This document shows, piece by piece, positions 25,407-36,533 of a stretch of 64,000 nucleotides of DNA (position 1 is its first letter; the number at the start of each line of letters is the position of its first letter). Source of the stretch: Prosapia bicincta (taxonomy: Eukaryota > Arthropoda > Insecta > Hemiptera > Cercopidae); contig JBAIZL010000001.1 in assembly GCA_036971475.1 (NCBI GenBank), positions 279,906,925 to 279,970,924 of the forward strand, given 5' to 3'. The notes below the pieces were generated by a model. It worked only from the letters and a program-made list of their open reading frames with translations, did no database searches and was not told where the DNA came from. The translations under genes were made by a program, and so were the position numbers.

Positions 25407-25437
25407 TGTGTGTGTGTGTGTGTATGTGTGTGAGAGC
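25355..25437. repeat. (GT)n microsatellite
   Basis: GT run with TA interruptions. Confidence 0.95.
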
Positions 25438-25713
25438 GAGTTTGTTTTATGTGTATGTGTGTTGAAACGAAATTATTGGGAATTATTACATTTTAGGGTT
25501 GTATACAAAATTCAAACAATATATTAACCTTTTGAGAATCATAAGTTCTGTTATAGATATCGTATTCATTTCTTGTTGAGTCGTTTCGAATTTTTCTAAT
25601 CAATAAGACTCGTCAAAGTAATGATCTATGTATAGAACAATAGTGTTCTGATTGATGTTACATTACTAGAGAGACAGAAACGTTTGGTGCTCAACTAAAA
25701 CATGTACAAAAGA

Positions 25714-25975
25714 GGAATAAAATAACAATTTCTATATTAAACCAGACAGATAGAGAATTCAAGAAGAATAAAATAACAATTTCAATATTAAACAAGATAG
25801 TTAGAGAATTGAAGATGAATAAAATAACAATTTCAATATTAAACAAGACAGATAGAGAATTGAAGAGGAATAAAATAACAATTTCAATATTAAACAAGAT
25901 AGTTAGAGAATTGAAGATGAATAAAATAACAATTTCAATATTAAACAAGACAGACAGAGAATTGAAGAGGAATAT
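25714..25975 (+). repeat. 51-bp tandem repeat with 102-bp alternation
   Basis: About five units that translate on the plus strand as NKITISILNKTDRELKR, alternating with a variant ending IVRELKM. Because 51 is a multiple of three, both strands stay open. The A/B alternation shows that pairs of units were amplified. No start context, splice sites or flanking exon support a gene. Confidence 0.9.
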
Positions 25976-26777
25976 TGAATTAAGAAATACAAATGATTTT
26001 GTTTCCCAAACAATATAACGGAAAAGGTTTGAAATATTTCACAAAAATAACTGGCAGTATAGATCATAAGGGGTCATGTAAAAACAATGGTGATATTAGA
26101 ATTTATAGTATTTAGATACCATAACCGGATCCATGGATCACTGTACTGGACTTGCCAGATGACCCTCGTAAAGTTAACAATAAATCAAGGAGCTGTTTAA
26201 TTCTGTTAGTGTGTGGAAATAAATTGAGCCATATATTTTGCTTTCCGTGATGTTTTTTCAATGTTCAATAACAACCCCACATTACATTTCGATTTCGTTT
26301 ACCCTAAACAAAGCTTATACGAGAAAAACCTTCAAAGACTTTAAATACGCTAATGACCATGTAATTAATTAACGTTAATTAATTAGTAAACCTAGGCTAT
26401 GTTTAACAGAGTGCAACATGAGAAAAAGAGGGGAAAGTCCAATGGTCTAATTATAGTAGCACTTAGTAAATAGTAGCTATTTGCGCTTTCCCCTGGGATT
26501 ATACAACGCCTGTCATTTGCCATTATTTTATAAAATCTGTTTGCTTACTAGTTTATACATATTTATAAAATAAAGTACTGGAATTTGTAGTAAATATATA
26601 CATTATAAACATGGTAGACGTCAGACTGCCGCCAGAACTGTCACATAAGTTAATTCGTAGAATAAAATTATGCAAGTAATTAAAAAGTTCAAAAAAAAAC
26701 TAAACCTGTAACAATCTTTAATATTTCAATTTACAGACTAAAGTAATAATAATGGTATTATATAACATTAAACTTTG
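25976..26777. other. Non-coding spacer
   Basis: No supported features. Confidence 0.55.

Positions 26778-26813
<36 letters not shown>
26778..26813. repeat. (TA)n microsatellite
   Basis: Short TA run. Confidence 0.95.
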
Positions 26814-26815
<2 letters not shown>

Positions 26816-26874
26816 TTATTTTTATTATGGTCAAATTTATAAATGTGTATCAGTGTAAGTAGCTGAAAATCAAA

Positions 26875-26985
26875 ATGAAACAATATCCCTCTAAGCGTTG
26901 CCTGGGTTTTGTACATATTCCCAATCATCGACCTACCACTGACAACCACGTCGCACTGGAATTGATTGCATTGTCCAACCCAGAG
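26875..26985 (+). CDS. Possible coding exon ending at a strong splice donor
   Basis: A locally GC-richer segment reads from ATG 26875 as MKQYPSKRCLGFVHIPNHR and continues 18 more codons to ..ALSNPE, where GAG is followed by a consensus donor GTGAGT at 26986. I recognise no domain. The next exon cannot be identified in the following 20 kb with confidence. It could equally be chance, or the minus frame across the same bases (..GQCNQFQCDVVVSG..) could be the real one. Treat it as a lead only. Confidence 0.25.
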
Positions 26986-28519
26986 GTGAGTGTTCACTCT
27001 AGTCCTGATTTCGATTGCTCAAATCAATTTTAAGTGTTTCAATAAATTCAATAGTGAAAGGACTTCATTTCTACTACTTTCTAGTGCAGTCTTCACAGCC
27101 TTTCGGATGATGTGGGCTTATTCAGAAGTAATTTGCGCACAATATATTAATTTAATTAGAGTCTCACTGTACGGCTTGATTTTTTTACTACTTTTTGTGA
27201 ATAAATCTATCCGCAAAACAAAGTGAAACGCATATGTTAGTACATTTTAAAAACCTGACAATAAACCATACCGCCGTTATTGAATTAAAACTACTGTATC
27301 ATTTGCAATTAAGAGGATCATAAAACAATAATAGCGGTAAAAATAATGAGCACCCATGATGGGTTATTAAAGTTATGCTGGTAATTTATTTAAAGACCTG
27401 ACTATCATTTAATCAAAAATTTGAACTTTGTTTCTTAATATCGAAAAACGATAGTTGTTTGAGTTGAAATATACAAAACACAAAAACCATGTAACATTTC
27501 ATATGAGAAAGGCTACATATTAAATTGCCATGTAAGAACACATGAGAAACTAGGAGCACTATTACCAATTTCGTTCTTGACAAAATGTATCTCATATTTA
27601 CAAGTATATTTTTAATATCAAAGTAACCATTTACACATTTTTTAAAGTAATTAAATTTTCTTGACAGATGGTTTATTTTAAAATGCAGAGCCGCCTGCTC
27701 GTTTTGGCACCTTCTACAATAGTAATGTATTTTATTTATTCATAATATATTAATAATATTTTTTCAATCAGAAAATATTTTAAAATTTAATTCATGAGAT
27801 AGAACAGTGAAAACGTGGAGGGTATTAGAGATATGTATGTGCAAAATATAAACATATCATTAGAGAAGACACTATAAAGGAAATATGAAAAACACAAATA
27901 AGAATATAACAGTAGTATGGGTGCATGTGGGGGAGATTTTGAATAGAGTTACATTACAGATCTTCAATAGACCTAATTTCAATAAGTACCTAAATAGCTA
28001 TTTTAAAGTATAATTTAGTACAACTAACATATTTTGATTTATTTAGCTATGTGAAATTTATCTTCCTTAAATTATGTTTTGTTTAGCTCTATAGCATCGT
28101 ACGTACAAGTAAATGAGAATAAACCGCTAGCTACATATAAAATGCTAATTTAATTACAAATCTTGATACAAGTTTAACAAATTAAAAACACAGATCTGAA
28201 GGCGTTAAGGTGTTGTAGCCAATGCGTTTGCTACTAGGAATTATTCTTAGCCATTTTATGGTCATTTTAAATTGTAGTTGTAAAATAAATTTAATACCTA
28301 ATTTATTATGTACATTTTAATCGTAATAATGTGTATTTGTACAAATAAACAATAGTTCTGAGTTATAATATAATTTATAATTGTATTATACTGTTATACA
28401 GTAATTATAAATAATTATTAATTTATTATATTTAAATTACAAATTGGTATAATAAATATAAAATATAGGAGAAAACTGATAATAAATATTTTAATCAATA
28501 TTTGTAATTGATAACAGAG
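26986..28519. other. AT-rich stretch without a recognisable gene
   Basis: No supported features. Short TA-rich palindromic segments occur at about 28370-28440. Confidence 0.55.
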
Positions 28520-28534
28520 AAAGTAGTTTTTTAT
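28520..28534 (+). repeat. Probable target-site duplication, left copy
   Basis: AAAGTAGTTTTTTAT, identical to 28783-28797. Confidence 0.7.
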
Positions 28535-28782
28535 ATTAATTAAAACAACCTCTCACCACAAATTCAACAAATTTTATTTTAACCTAATGTACATTTCGAC
28601 TACAAAGTAATCATCTTCAGAGGTATTTTTACAAATTACAGTTATTTGTAAAAATACCTCTGAAGATTATTACTTTGTAGTCGAAATGTGCATTAGGATA
28701 AAATAAAATTTGTTGAATTTGTGGTGAGAGGTTGTTTTAATTAATATAAACATTTACGCCACAGTTGCTTTAAGTTGTTGTT
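28535..28782. mobile_element. Intact-looking family B inverted-repeat element with 15-bp target duplication
   Basis: Two arms of about 100 bp, nearly perfect reverse complements, flank a short centre around 28635. A unique tail of about 33 bases after the right arm (ACGCCACAGTTGCTT..) is shared with the element at 60651, so the unit is arm, inverted arm, tail. Direct repeats AAAGTAGTTTTTTAT bracket it. Both arms contain the hammerhead-like motif. There is no coding capacity. Inverted pseudo-terminal repeats, a unilateral tail, a target duplication of this size and hammerhead motifs are together reminiscent of Penelope-like elements. The assignment is inference. Confidence 0.78.
28582..28624 (-). 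ncRNA. Hammerhead-like fold, family B (best-paired minus arm)
   Basis: Read on the minus strand. Helix I strand ACCU is 28624-28621, core CUGAAGA 28620-28614, extra U 28613, helix II GAUUAC (28612-28607) with GUAGUC (28603-28598) around UUU, then GAAA 28597-28594. Palindrome AUGUACAU starts at the last A of GAAA, followed by U at 28586 and helix I strand AGGU 28585-28582, which pairs fully with ACCU. All three helices differ in sequence from family A yet remain paired. Deviations are one extra base before helix II and a helix III that would need dimerisation. Confidence 0.55.
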
Positions 28783-28797
28783 AAAGTAGTTTTTTAT
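28783..28797 (+). repeat. Probable target-site duplication, right copy
   Basis: AAAGTAGTTTTTTAT, exact match to 28520-28534. Confidence 0.7.
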
Positions 28798-29814
28798 TGA
28801 TCAATGACACATTGGTATCTAAAATGAAGGCTAAGTTTCATAAAAGGAAAATAATTGTTTTCCCCTTTAGTATATCACTATTTTTATTCAAGTTGAATCA
28901 TTGATTTTTGTACTGAAAATAACTTATAAGTAGGTTTAATTGTTTCTTCCATTTTTTGATCAGTCATACACTGCTATATACACTGGTGTATAACGGGATT
29001 TACTTCACTAAATTTCAAAATTTGAGGTAGTACAATTTCAACGCTTTTAAATTTATTTGAAATAATTGAATAATTACTTCCAAATTTCCTTACACTTCAT
29101 TTATCTCAAACTTTTTGATTATTTTACCACCTGTTTAGCAATATAATCCTCTTCTAATTAAACGGTAATTCATGATATAAAAGTAAAAAACAATAACAAA
29201 GTAAAATATTAGAATGTAAAGCTTAGGATAGACCTCGTAAACTAAAAAGTCTAAAAAATGTACTAATCTGTTTAACTCTCAATCTAGTGAATACGCGGTC
29301 TAGATGAATTCTGGAACTGAAATTTCAATGTAGAAAAGTTTTTATTTCAATTGTTTATCGTCAAACACGATACAGTAAATGAAATTGGATGTAAATTGAA
29401 CGCAGACACAAAAGCTGGACAGAGAAAGAGCTTTTGTGTAAACACTGGCCCTTAATGACAGTAAGATATTTAGTGAGTAATTTTATTACAGTAGCTTAAA
29501 AAGTAGGAGGAAAACAATCTTTGTTATTATATTACAATATTGTAATATTATTTATAATAACAAAGCGATTGTTACAAAATTAAAAACATATGTTTTATGA
29601 AAAAAAAACGTTTTGAGAATATATGAAGTTTTTAACTTTAAATAAATTATTTGTTTCAAATAAGTGAACAATATTATAATATATAACAATATAGAACAAT
29701 ATTATAATATGTTCTTTTTCAATTTAACGCCAGTATCCTACTCATCCAATTTTAATGAGTACATCAAAAAAATCATTTGACCTCTCGGGATGACCTACAA
29801 GCTTTACTTCGAAC
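28798..29814. other. Non-coding spacer
   Basis: AT-rich. A palindromic TTACAATATTGTAA motif lies near 29530-29545. No gene seen. Confidence 0.55.
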
Positions 29815-29909
29815 ATGGAAAACAACATCCTGTTTTTTCTAGAAACCTCTAGCAAAACGAAATTTCACTCGAACCGGGCCCATTGTCGCCTGGCCACCCA
29901 ACACTGTCG

Positions 29910-30011
29910 TCATTTCATGCTTGTTACTTTACAAACTTTGGCGGCTCCTGCTGTAAGCGTGACAACTTCGAACATAAACAAAGAACACTTGCCAAGGTCA
30001 CTGGCGGCCAT
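29910..30011 (-). CDS. Possible first coding exon downstream of an ETS-motif promoter
   Basis: Minus-strand ATG at 30011-30009 in good context (GTTATGGCC) opens MAASDLGKCSLFMFEVVTLT.., which runs to TGA at 29912-29910. A possible splice donor, GTAAAGT, occurs before that stop. The region is distinctly GC-richer than its surroundings and an ETS motif lies about 100 bp upstream. No domain is recognised and no downstream exon was found on this strand. A plus frame at 29815-30222 across the same bases has no recognisable feature either. Confidence 0.25.
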   Translation of the reverse strand: MAASDLGKCSLFMFEVVTLTAGAAKVCKVTSMK

Positions 30012-30105
30012 AACCCGTAGATTGGAGAAAGTATCGCCGATGTATCATCTGACAACGCTGTTACACATCCGTTATGGGAGGAATTTCCTGTTTGATGTTT
30101 TAATA

Positions 30106-30114
30106 ACCGGAAGT
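30106..30114 (-). promoter_or_regulatory. ETS/GABP-type motif in a GC-richer island
   Basis: ACCGGAAGT on the plus strand (ACTTCCGGT on the minus) within a GC-richer block of about 300 bp (29860-30150), with a CGTCA element at 30134. Such sites typify TATA-less promoters of broadly expressed genes. The direction of transcription is uncertain. Confidence 0.3.
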
Positions 30115-30229
30115 TGGAGCGACAGTGGGAATACGTCACTCAGTGTATTTCTATGCATTTGTCGAACATGGGAAATGTTTTATTGTTGTAAAAATCACTT
30201 TATATATGCTAATCCATTGTGATGGAAAA

Positions 30230-33200
30230 TATTAATATTGTATGTCTAGTGTATAAAACAATAATTATTCAAACGTCATTTGTTATTTTAACTTTAAACA
30301 TGGTTCTTCCGAAATTGTTTTATGATTTCACTTTTTTTCAATACTTTATAGAAACTACTTCACAAATGATTATTTTTTCATAACAATTTATTAAAATACA
30401 TATTTAAGTTAATATTGTAAGAATATAGAAGGTTAGTTGAGAAGCACGAGTTCATCAAACCTGAAGTGTTTTAGATGGATCTATACTATTTTTTTCTCAT
30501 GATTGATATATTATAATTTTGTTTATAATAATTGGTTTCTTTCAATTGGTCTCTAAAAAAGTTACAATTTTTATTTCATTTGGGCATCTTGAAAAAATGT
30601 TACTAGTTTGCGTTTTCTGATATATTTTTAATCTGTGCTTCGATAAAGTTATCTATTAGAAACATTGTAGCACTCTCGAATCGGTTCTGTAGGGACGGTG
30701 CTCGATACTGTGCGTTTTGTATAGGCTAATTAATTATATTCAACATTTCGTCAGCACTGGAAGCTTTTCATTAAATTCCCTGAATAACACACAAGAATTT
30801 TTAATCACCTACATATTTCCTTACTTATCGGAAACAATTCAGTCATTAGAGTAAACAGATATCCTACTTCCTTGTTTAGATAGTACGCAAATGTGGTAAA
30901 CTCGCTGAAACGTATTTAGATGTGCCTTCTGTTACATTTATTGTTGAAAAATTATTCTTGTGGTGTCAGTTCTTGTTAAATAATGCTTGTAATAATGTTC
31001 AACCTCGTTAACACAAACATGAAAGTACTGATAAGAAAGTATTATTGTTTTCAGAATATTTGAACGATACTATTTGCAATTTAGCGAGGGTGAAAATTGC
31101 TGACTTCTAGTTACGGAGGTCACTCACCTTGTACTGTATCCAATTCTGGCACTAGTATTTACTAATAATTAGATTATCTGAAAAGTAGATAAGAAATAGA
31201 GTACAAACAGATAGCCCTTGTGATTACATGCCCTTGTGTCACATTCGTATACGTCATACGGCTTTTGCTTCCGTTCAAATATTTAGACTTATTTAGTTTC
31301 AATATATTTATATCCGAGAGTAGAGGTTAGTCGATTTGAATCTCGATATATAAATCCATAAGCCAAAATGTGTTATAGAAGTTTTATTTATCTTTCTGTT
31401 TTAATACCGTGAGGGAAGATATCTTTCTGTTATAATATAACGAGGGAAGAGTTAAAGTCTCTGTCTATTCCTAATAAAAAGCAAAATGTTCTCCGATCCA
31501 TATAAATCATTTTTGCTACATTGATTTATGACTGTGGCAGTATAAGTCATCAGCTCTTTAATACTAAAAAGATACATTACTTGAATATTATTGTATCTAG
31601 AAAAACAGACTCATTTTTTCGTACGTATAATAATTTTATTGTTTTTTTAGGGGCATGAACTTATCGGCTCTTTTTTAAGTCCAGCTGAAAATTTTTGTTA
31701 TGATACCTGTGTAATCAAAATATACATAGATGTTTTATACAGGTTTTGGAAATGATTACTAACGCTACTATGTTTTTTGTTAATTATTACATTAGGATTC
31801 ATCTTTATTTAAAAATGTCAAGTAATTTGTTCTTAAATGTTTCTAATTATAAAGTTTTATTTTTTCTAAATATGATCTAAATTTTTTATTAAGTAATTCT
31901 TTTTCCCTATTTGAAAACACTAAATAATTTTTAGGGTTTTTACTTTCTATATAAAAATATCCTCCAAAATTGTATACATTCTTTATTTAAAGATATAGAG
32001 TAATTTGCTGCAATGAATTGGTAATTACTGTAATTCATGTTATTGTGGTATACATTTATGATTATATCTTTATTTTTGCTATTTAAAATAATTTAAAATC
32101 TTTTGTTTTATATGGTTTGTTTTTAAAGCTATAATTTATGATACCATGGTCTATATGCTTTATAATATTTCCATTTTTGTTGTTAAAGATGATACGTATT
32201 GGGTTTTAAAATGTTAAAAATTTGTAGGATAAATTAAAGTGGAGGGTTCTGTAATAGATTTAAATAAAACTTCAATGTCTTTTTTGTCCCAAACGCCCAT
32301 TCACACACGCACACGGTTAAAAAAAACACTCATACACATACACAAACAAACACTCACACACATCCACTTAAATATCACTACAACTTCTGAAATGAGATCG
32401 TTCTAAAACTTTTACTCCGAAGGGCGATTTTAGTTGTTTGTTATGGATACTGTGGGGAAAAATTGAATTAAAAAAGTTTCTGAAGTTCATCCCTTAGGGG
32501 CTTGACGAACACAGGTGAACACTAAAATCACTTTTACGAGATGTATATATTGAGAAAGATACAATTTCAAAGTTTCTAATGCAACTACTTTGCTAAAATT
32601 CAATAATAAGTATTGTAACAAAAATTGTATTATAGTTAAAATGTGTTGATTTTATAATGCAAATATTTTTTGTAATTAGAGCAACAGCATACAAATTTGT
32701 AAACTAAATAACATATGAAGGAATTGTATGTTTATTACCAACGAAACATAACTGAAAAATTTGGTTATTAAATAAATTCTAAGAAAAAGTTTCAATTCTT
32801 TGGAAAGTATTTACATAACAATGCAAATTGAATTGTATCTTAAGAAATATTTCGAATAATTATTAAAGTATATGTTCAATATATCTGTTTAGGGATTTTC
32901 TTGTTTACTTAAGAAAACAATCTATATGAAGATATTTCAATCCCGCTTAAATTTTGCTAATAACACGTTTTTTTTTAGGGTAATTAGTTTTCAAATACGT
33001 TAGGTGATTGTTTCCACAAAGTCATAAAATTTATAGCTCTCCACATAGTCATAGAATTTTGCCCTCTAGTGAACTCAACAGTTTGAATTTAAAACGAATT
33101 GTTAGCCCCCTTCTTGTAACAATGTTGAGATTACAAACGATGATGATGTACCCATGGCAGATCACGTTCAGATAACGCCGTGGGCATGGTTAGCATCTCT

Positions 33201-35250
33201 GCGCCCTTTACAGTGTTGTCATCTTAAACGGTTTCCTCCGAACCTAAAGCTTTAATTTTGAATGAGTCAGGAAGGATTATCGTCGTGTTCAAAATGTTTT
33301 GGCTTTAATTCTGTATCCGGGAAGATTTGGCAGTTTCGGAAGGTATACTTGCCCTCTTTATAGACGTTTAACTCTCTGTCGTGGCCGAATCGTAGTCTGA
33401 TTGTTATGAGTCATTACCATAGGAGCTCTAACCTCTTTAATGTTACAGAGCTGTTATTTCAGAATTTGAATTCTGTCTTTGTTTGGATGTAGTCATGGAA
33501 TTTGCGTCCAGTGGGGTCACGTTGACGATAGTGTCATTGTTAACACGTCTAACTAGCCTTCTTCGCCAGCTTACCTGGGCATTTATTTCCAGTCAAGTTG
33601 ACATATGCTGGCTGCCATTGGAGAGTGTAGATTTTATACAGCTCATGAATTTCGTTAAGGCGTGAGTGAATCCCATTGGTGAGTAAAGATCAACGATATG
33701 TGAACTGCTTGAAGGGCTGCCCTTGAGGCACAGGAAACGACAAGACCGTCCGCCTGCTGTGTTGTGTGGAAGTATGTGTACATATCAAGCGCACTACAAC
33801 TACCAAGACTTTACAATTGTAGTTGGAGGCTACTTCTCTGGCACCAATCTTCCGCTGGTATTTTGTACGTCTTGGAAACGTCATGAGTACTCAAGAATTT
33901 CCATTAGTTATTCTACTTATAGAGGTACCATCTGTATATAGGTGGACAAAATCCTCTCTTGGGTAACGTCTAATAGTCCTTATCCCTTTTGTCTTAATAA
34001 TCTCAGTTGCTCCTTCTTTCTACAGGATCTTAGGAGGTTCTTCACAATCGACAGTCAAATTTCAATTACAAATCATCCACTCAAATAAATCCTAATCAGC
34101 TTTTTTCAAAGGACCATTTGACAATTCCTACAATTAAAGCAAGATAACGAGTAGACATTTCTTTTCATCCTCATTGAGAGAGCGTCTACTCCAGGTAAAC
34201 ACAATTGCATTTGGTGCTATTATCCTTGCAAAGGGGATATTTTGTCTCTGTTTAGGCAACTCTTTTCGCAAAAGCTCAATAGAAACCCTGTTTACATGAT
34301 GCCGTGATCTTCATATATGCTCTATAAGTAGCACCATATTCATGTTTCTACCTTAATACTACATATACCGACAATCCGTTATTGTAATTCATAGGTGATA
34401 ATGTATCAACAGGTTGACCGCCATAAAACTACAAAGAAACAGGGAAATATGGTTGTAATGAGTGACGCCAGAAACATGTAACCTGTCATGGAATTGGGGT
34501 TCACTCAAAAAAACCACTGATGTTGCTTGAATGCAAGACCATAGTGCTATGATTGTGTGACATGTGTAGAACTAATCCTTAAATAGGAAAAGTTTCTCAA
34601 AACTATAAAATAGGAGTTTGACATGAAAAAATAGAGGCAATGAAAAAATGGGTGCAACGTAATAACATAATCCAGCATGACGTCCTAAACCACCATTGCA
34701 GAGAAAAAACCCATTACTGATGATTACTGAGATTGTATCACAGGATCGAAAGATTTGAACCTGGTATTCATCTTTGAAAAGAAATATTACATAGGATATA
34801 AACTGAATTCACGATGTATTGAATATATCACTCTTTCCAACAAACATTGTAACACACTTTAGACGGTGTTACATATTAAATTAGCAAATTTCAGAAAATA
34901 AACGAGAATAGATTCAAAATTGTAATAATATGTGACTATGTAAAAAAAATTGTTATGTATGAGATATATTTTAATGAGATCTCTGGCTGATAGTGACATC
35001 TAGCGAGAAAAAATTAAAACAAGTAATCAAGCTAGGGATGCGCCCCCCGGATGCGCGATAGGTAGGAAGGTCGCACGCAACTAAATTATCTCTCTCATTT
35101 GGCCAAGATGTAACAAGGAACGGACGTCTTCAAAGAGCGAGGAAATTTATTTGATTTTTTTATTTTAATAAATGTAAAGTTTTATTTTCGTTTAATCATG
35201 GCATAGAACGCGGCGTACAATACCAGATACCAAATGGGTCGCTGACTTAT
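30230..35250. other. 5 kb without a supported gene
   Basis: Mostly AT-rich. 33100-33960 is less AT-rich with three short frames on both strands and no recognisable domain, perhaps an old mobile element. 35030-35150 contains a GC-rich run (GCGCCCCCCGGATGCGCGAT) of unknown meaning. A CA-rich patch lies at 32302-32362. Confidence 0.5.
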
Positions 35251-35252
35251 TG

Positions 35253-35327
35253 ATGGCTTTTCCCGAGGCTTTTCCACGAGGATGATGCAAGGCTTTTACC
35301 GAGATTTTCCACGAGGAGGAAGCGAGG
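35253..35327 (+). repeat. Imperfect ~37-bp direct duplication
   Basis: GGCTTTTCCCGAGG..TTTTCCACGAGGATGATGC is followed by GGCTTTTACCGAG..ATTTTCCACGAGGAGGAAGC. Confidence 0.75.
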
Positions 35328-35934
35328 TTACGACAAGTTAATGCAGCTAAGTGGGCGATTTAAGACTTTTAAAAATTTATTTCAAATTTAAAATGTTTCA
35401 CAGCAGAATTCTAAATAATGAACATTGAACTTTTTAACTAATTAGCATAACTGTAATTACGCATCTTTTGGTGCCATTATGTTCACATTGAATTATTAAA
35501 TTTGATTATATAAAAAGGCAAGTAAACTCGAATACATGTTCATTTTCAGCCATTGATTGATTAATTAATTGAAGGATTGCTATCCTTAAAAATTTATAAA
35601 TAGAATGTAAAATGTTCCCTAATCCGTGACTGAGTGTTAAAAATATGTGTCATGATTATGATTTATTTTATTTGTTTTTCTTAAAATAAAAGATTGTAAT
35701 TTGCTTTAATTGAATTTAAAAGAGTCATTATTTTACCAACGCACAATTCCTTGCATTTCAGATTAACAAGCCTTAAGAATTAATTCAATAATGTTCTGCT
35801 AATTTTGATGAATTAACTTGGTATTTTAAAATGTTTTAATGTAACGGAGTTATACCTTCAATTGCGTTACAGACAGACGTCTGAATTAAAACTAAATAAT
35901 ATTCAATTTGTTAAATCCAATTATCAACCGTTAC
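35328..35934. other. Non-coding spacer
   Basis: AT-rich with no supported feature. Confidence 0.55.
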
Positions 35935-36050
35935 ACAAAATGCGCGACTCTGCTTGTTTTATTTTTGACAACAACACAAAATGCGCGACTCTGCTATTTT
36001 ATTTTTGACAACGTCACAAAATGCGCAACTCTGCTTTTTAAAAATATCAT
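35935..36050 (+). repeat. ~41-bp tandem repeat, 3 copies
   Basis: The unit CACAAAATGCGCGACTCTGC plus a TTTTATTTTTGACAAC segment occurs three times, the third with a G-to-A change. Confidence 0.9.
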
Positions 36051-36245
36051 CCGTTACAACATGTCATATTCTCTCACTGTTGTTTTGTCTCTCTCTGTCT
36101 CTGTCTATCTACCTATCTATTTATATACGTAAGTATTTCTCTGTCTACCAAACAAATATCGATTTATTTATCTATCTGTCTGTCGAACTCTTAGTCCATC
36201 GATCGGTCTGTATATCTATTTGTTTATCTAACTATATATAGGAAT

Positions 36246-36308
36246 ACACACACAAACCCATACACACACAGACAACACAAACACACAGACACACACACAC
36301 ACACACAC

Positions 36309-36356
<48 letters not shown>
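36246..36356. repeat. (CA)n passing into (TA)n
   Basis: Compound dinucleotide repeat preceded by TCTA/TCTG tetranucleotides at about 36090-36235. Confidence 0.95.
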
Positions 36357-36359
<3 letters not shown>

Positions 36360-36473
36360 AATCCATGGATGAATTTCTTTTTCTTGTTATATATATATAC
36401 AAAAAATAAATGACACTTTCATAGAAAAGAATTTTCAAAAATTCTACTTTATTAAAGGGCTACTTAATTGTGC

Positions 36474-36478
<5 letters not shown>

Positions 36479-36530
<52 letters not shown>
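36479..36530. repeat. (TA)n microsatellite
   Basis: TA run directly abutting the DNA transposon below. Confidence 0.95.

Positions 36531-36533
<3 letters not shown>

Noticed and set aside
29815..30222. 135-residue plus-strand frame
   Set aside because: No domain and poor start context. The openness follows from locally higher GC, and the minus-strand promoter reading fits better.
33483..33941. Short frames on both strands in a less AT-rich patch
   Set aside because: None shows a recognisable motif. May be an old mobile element, but I cannot support an assignment.
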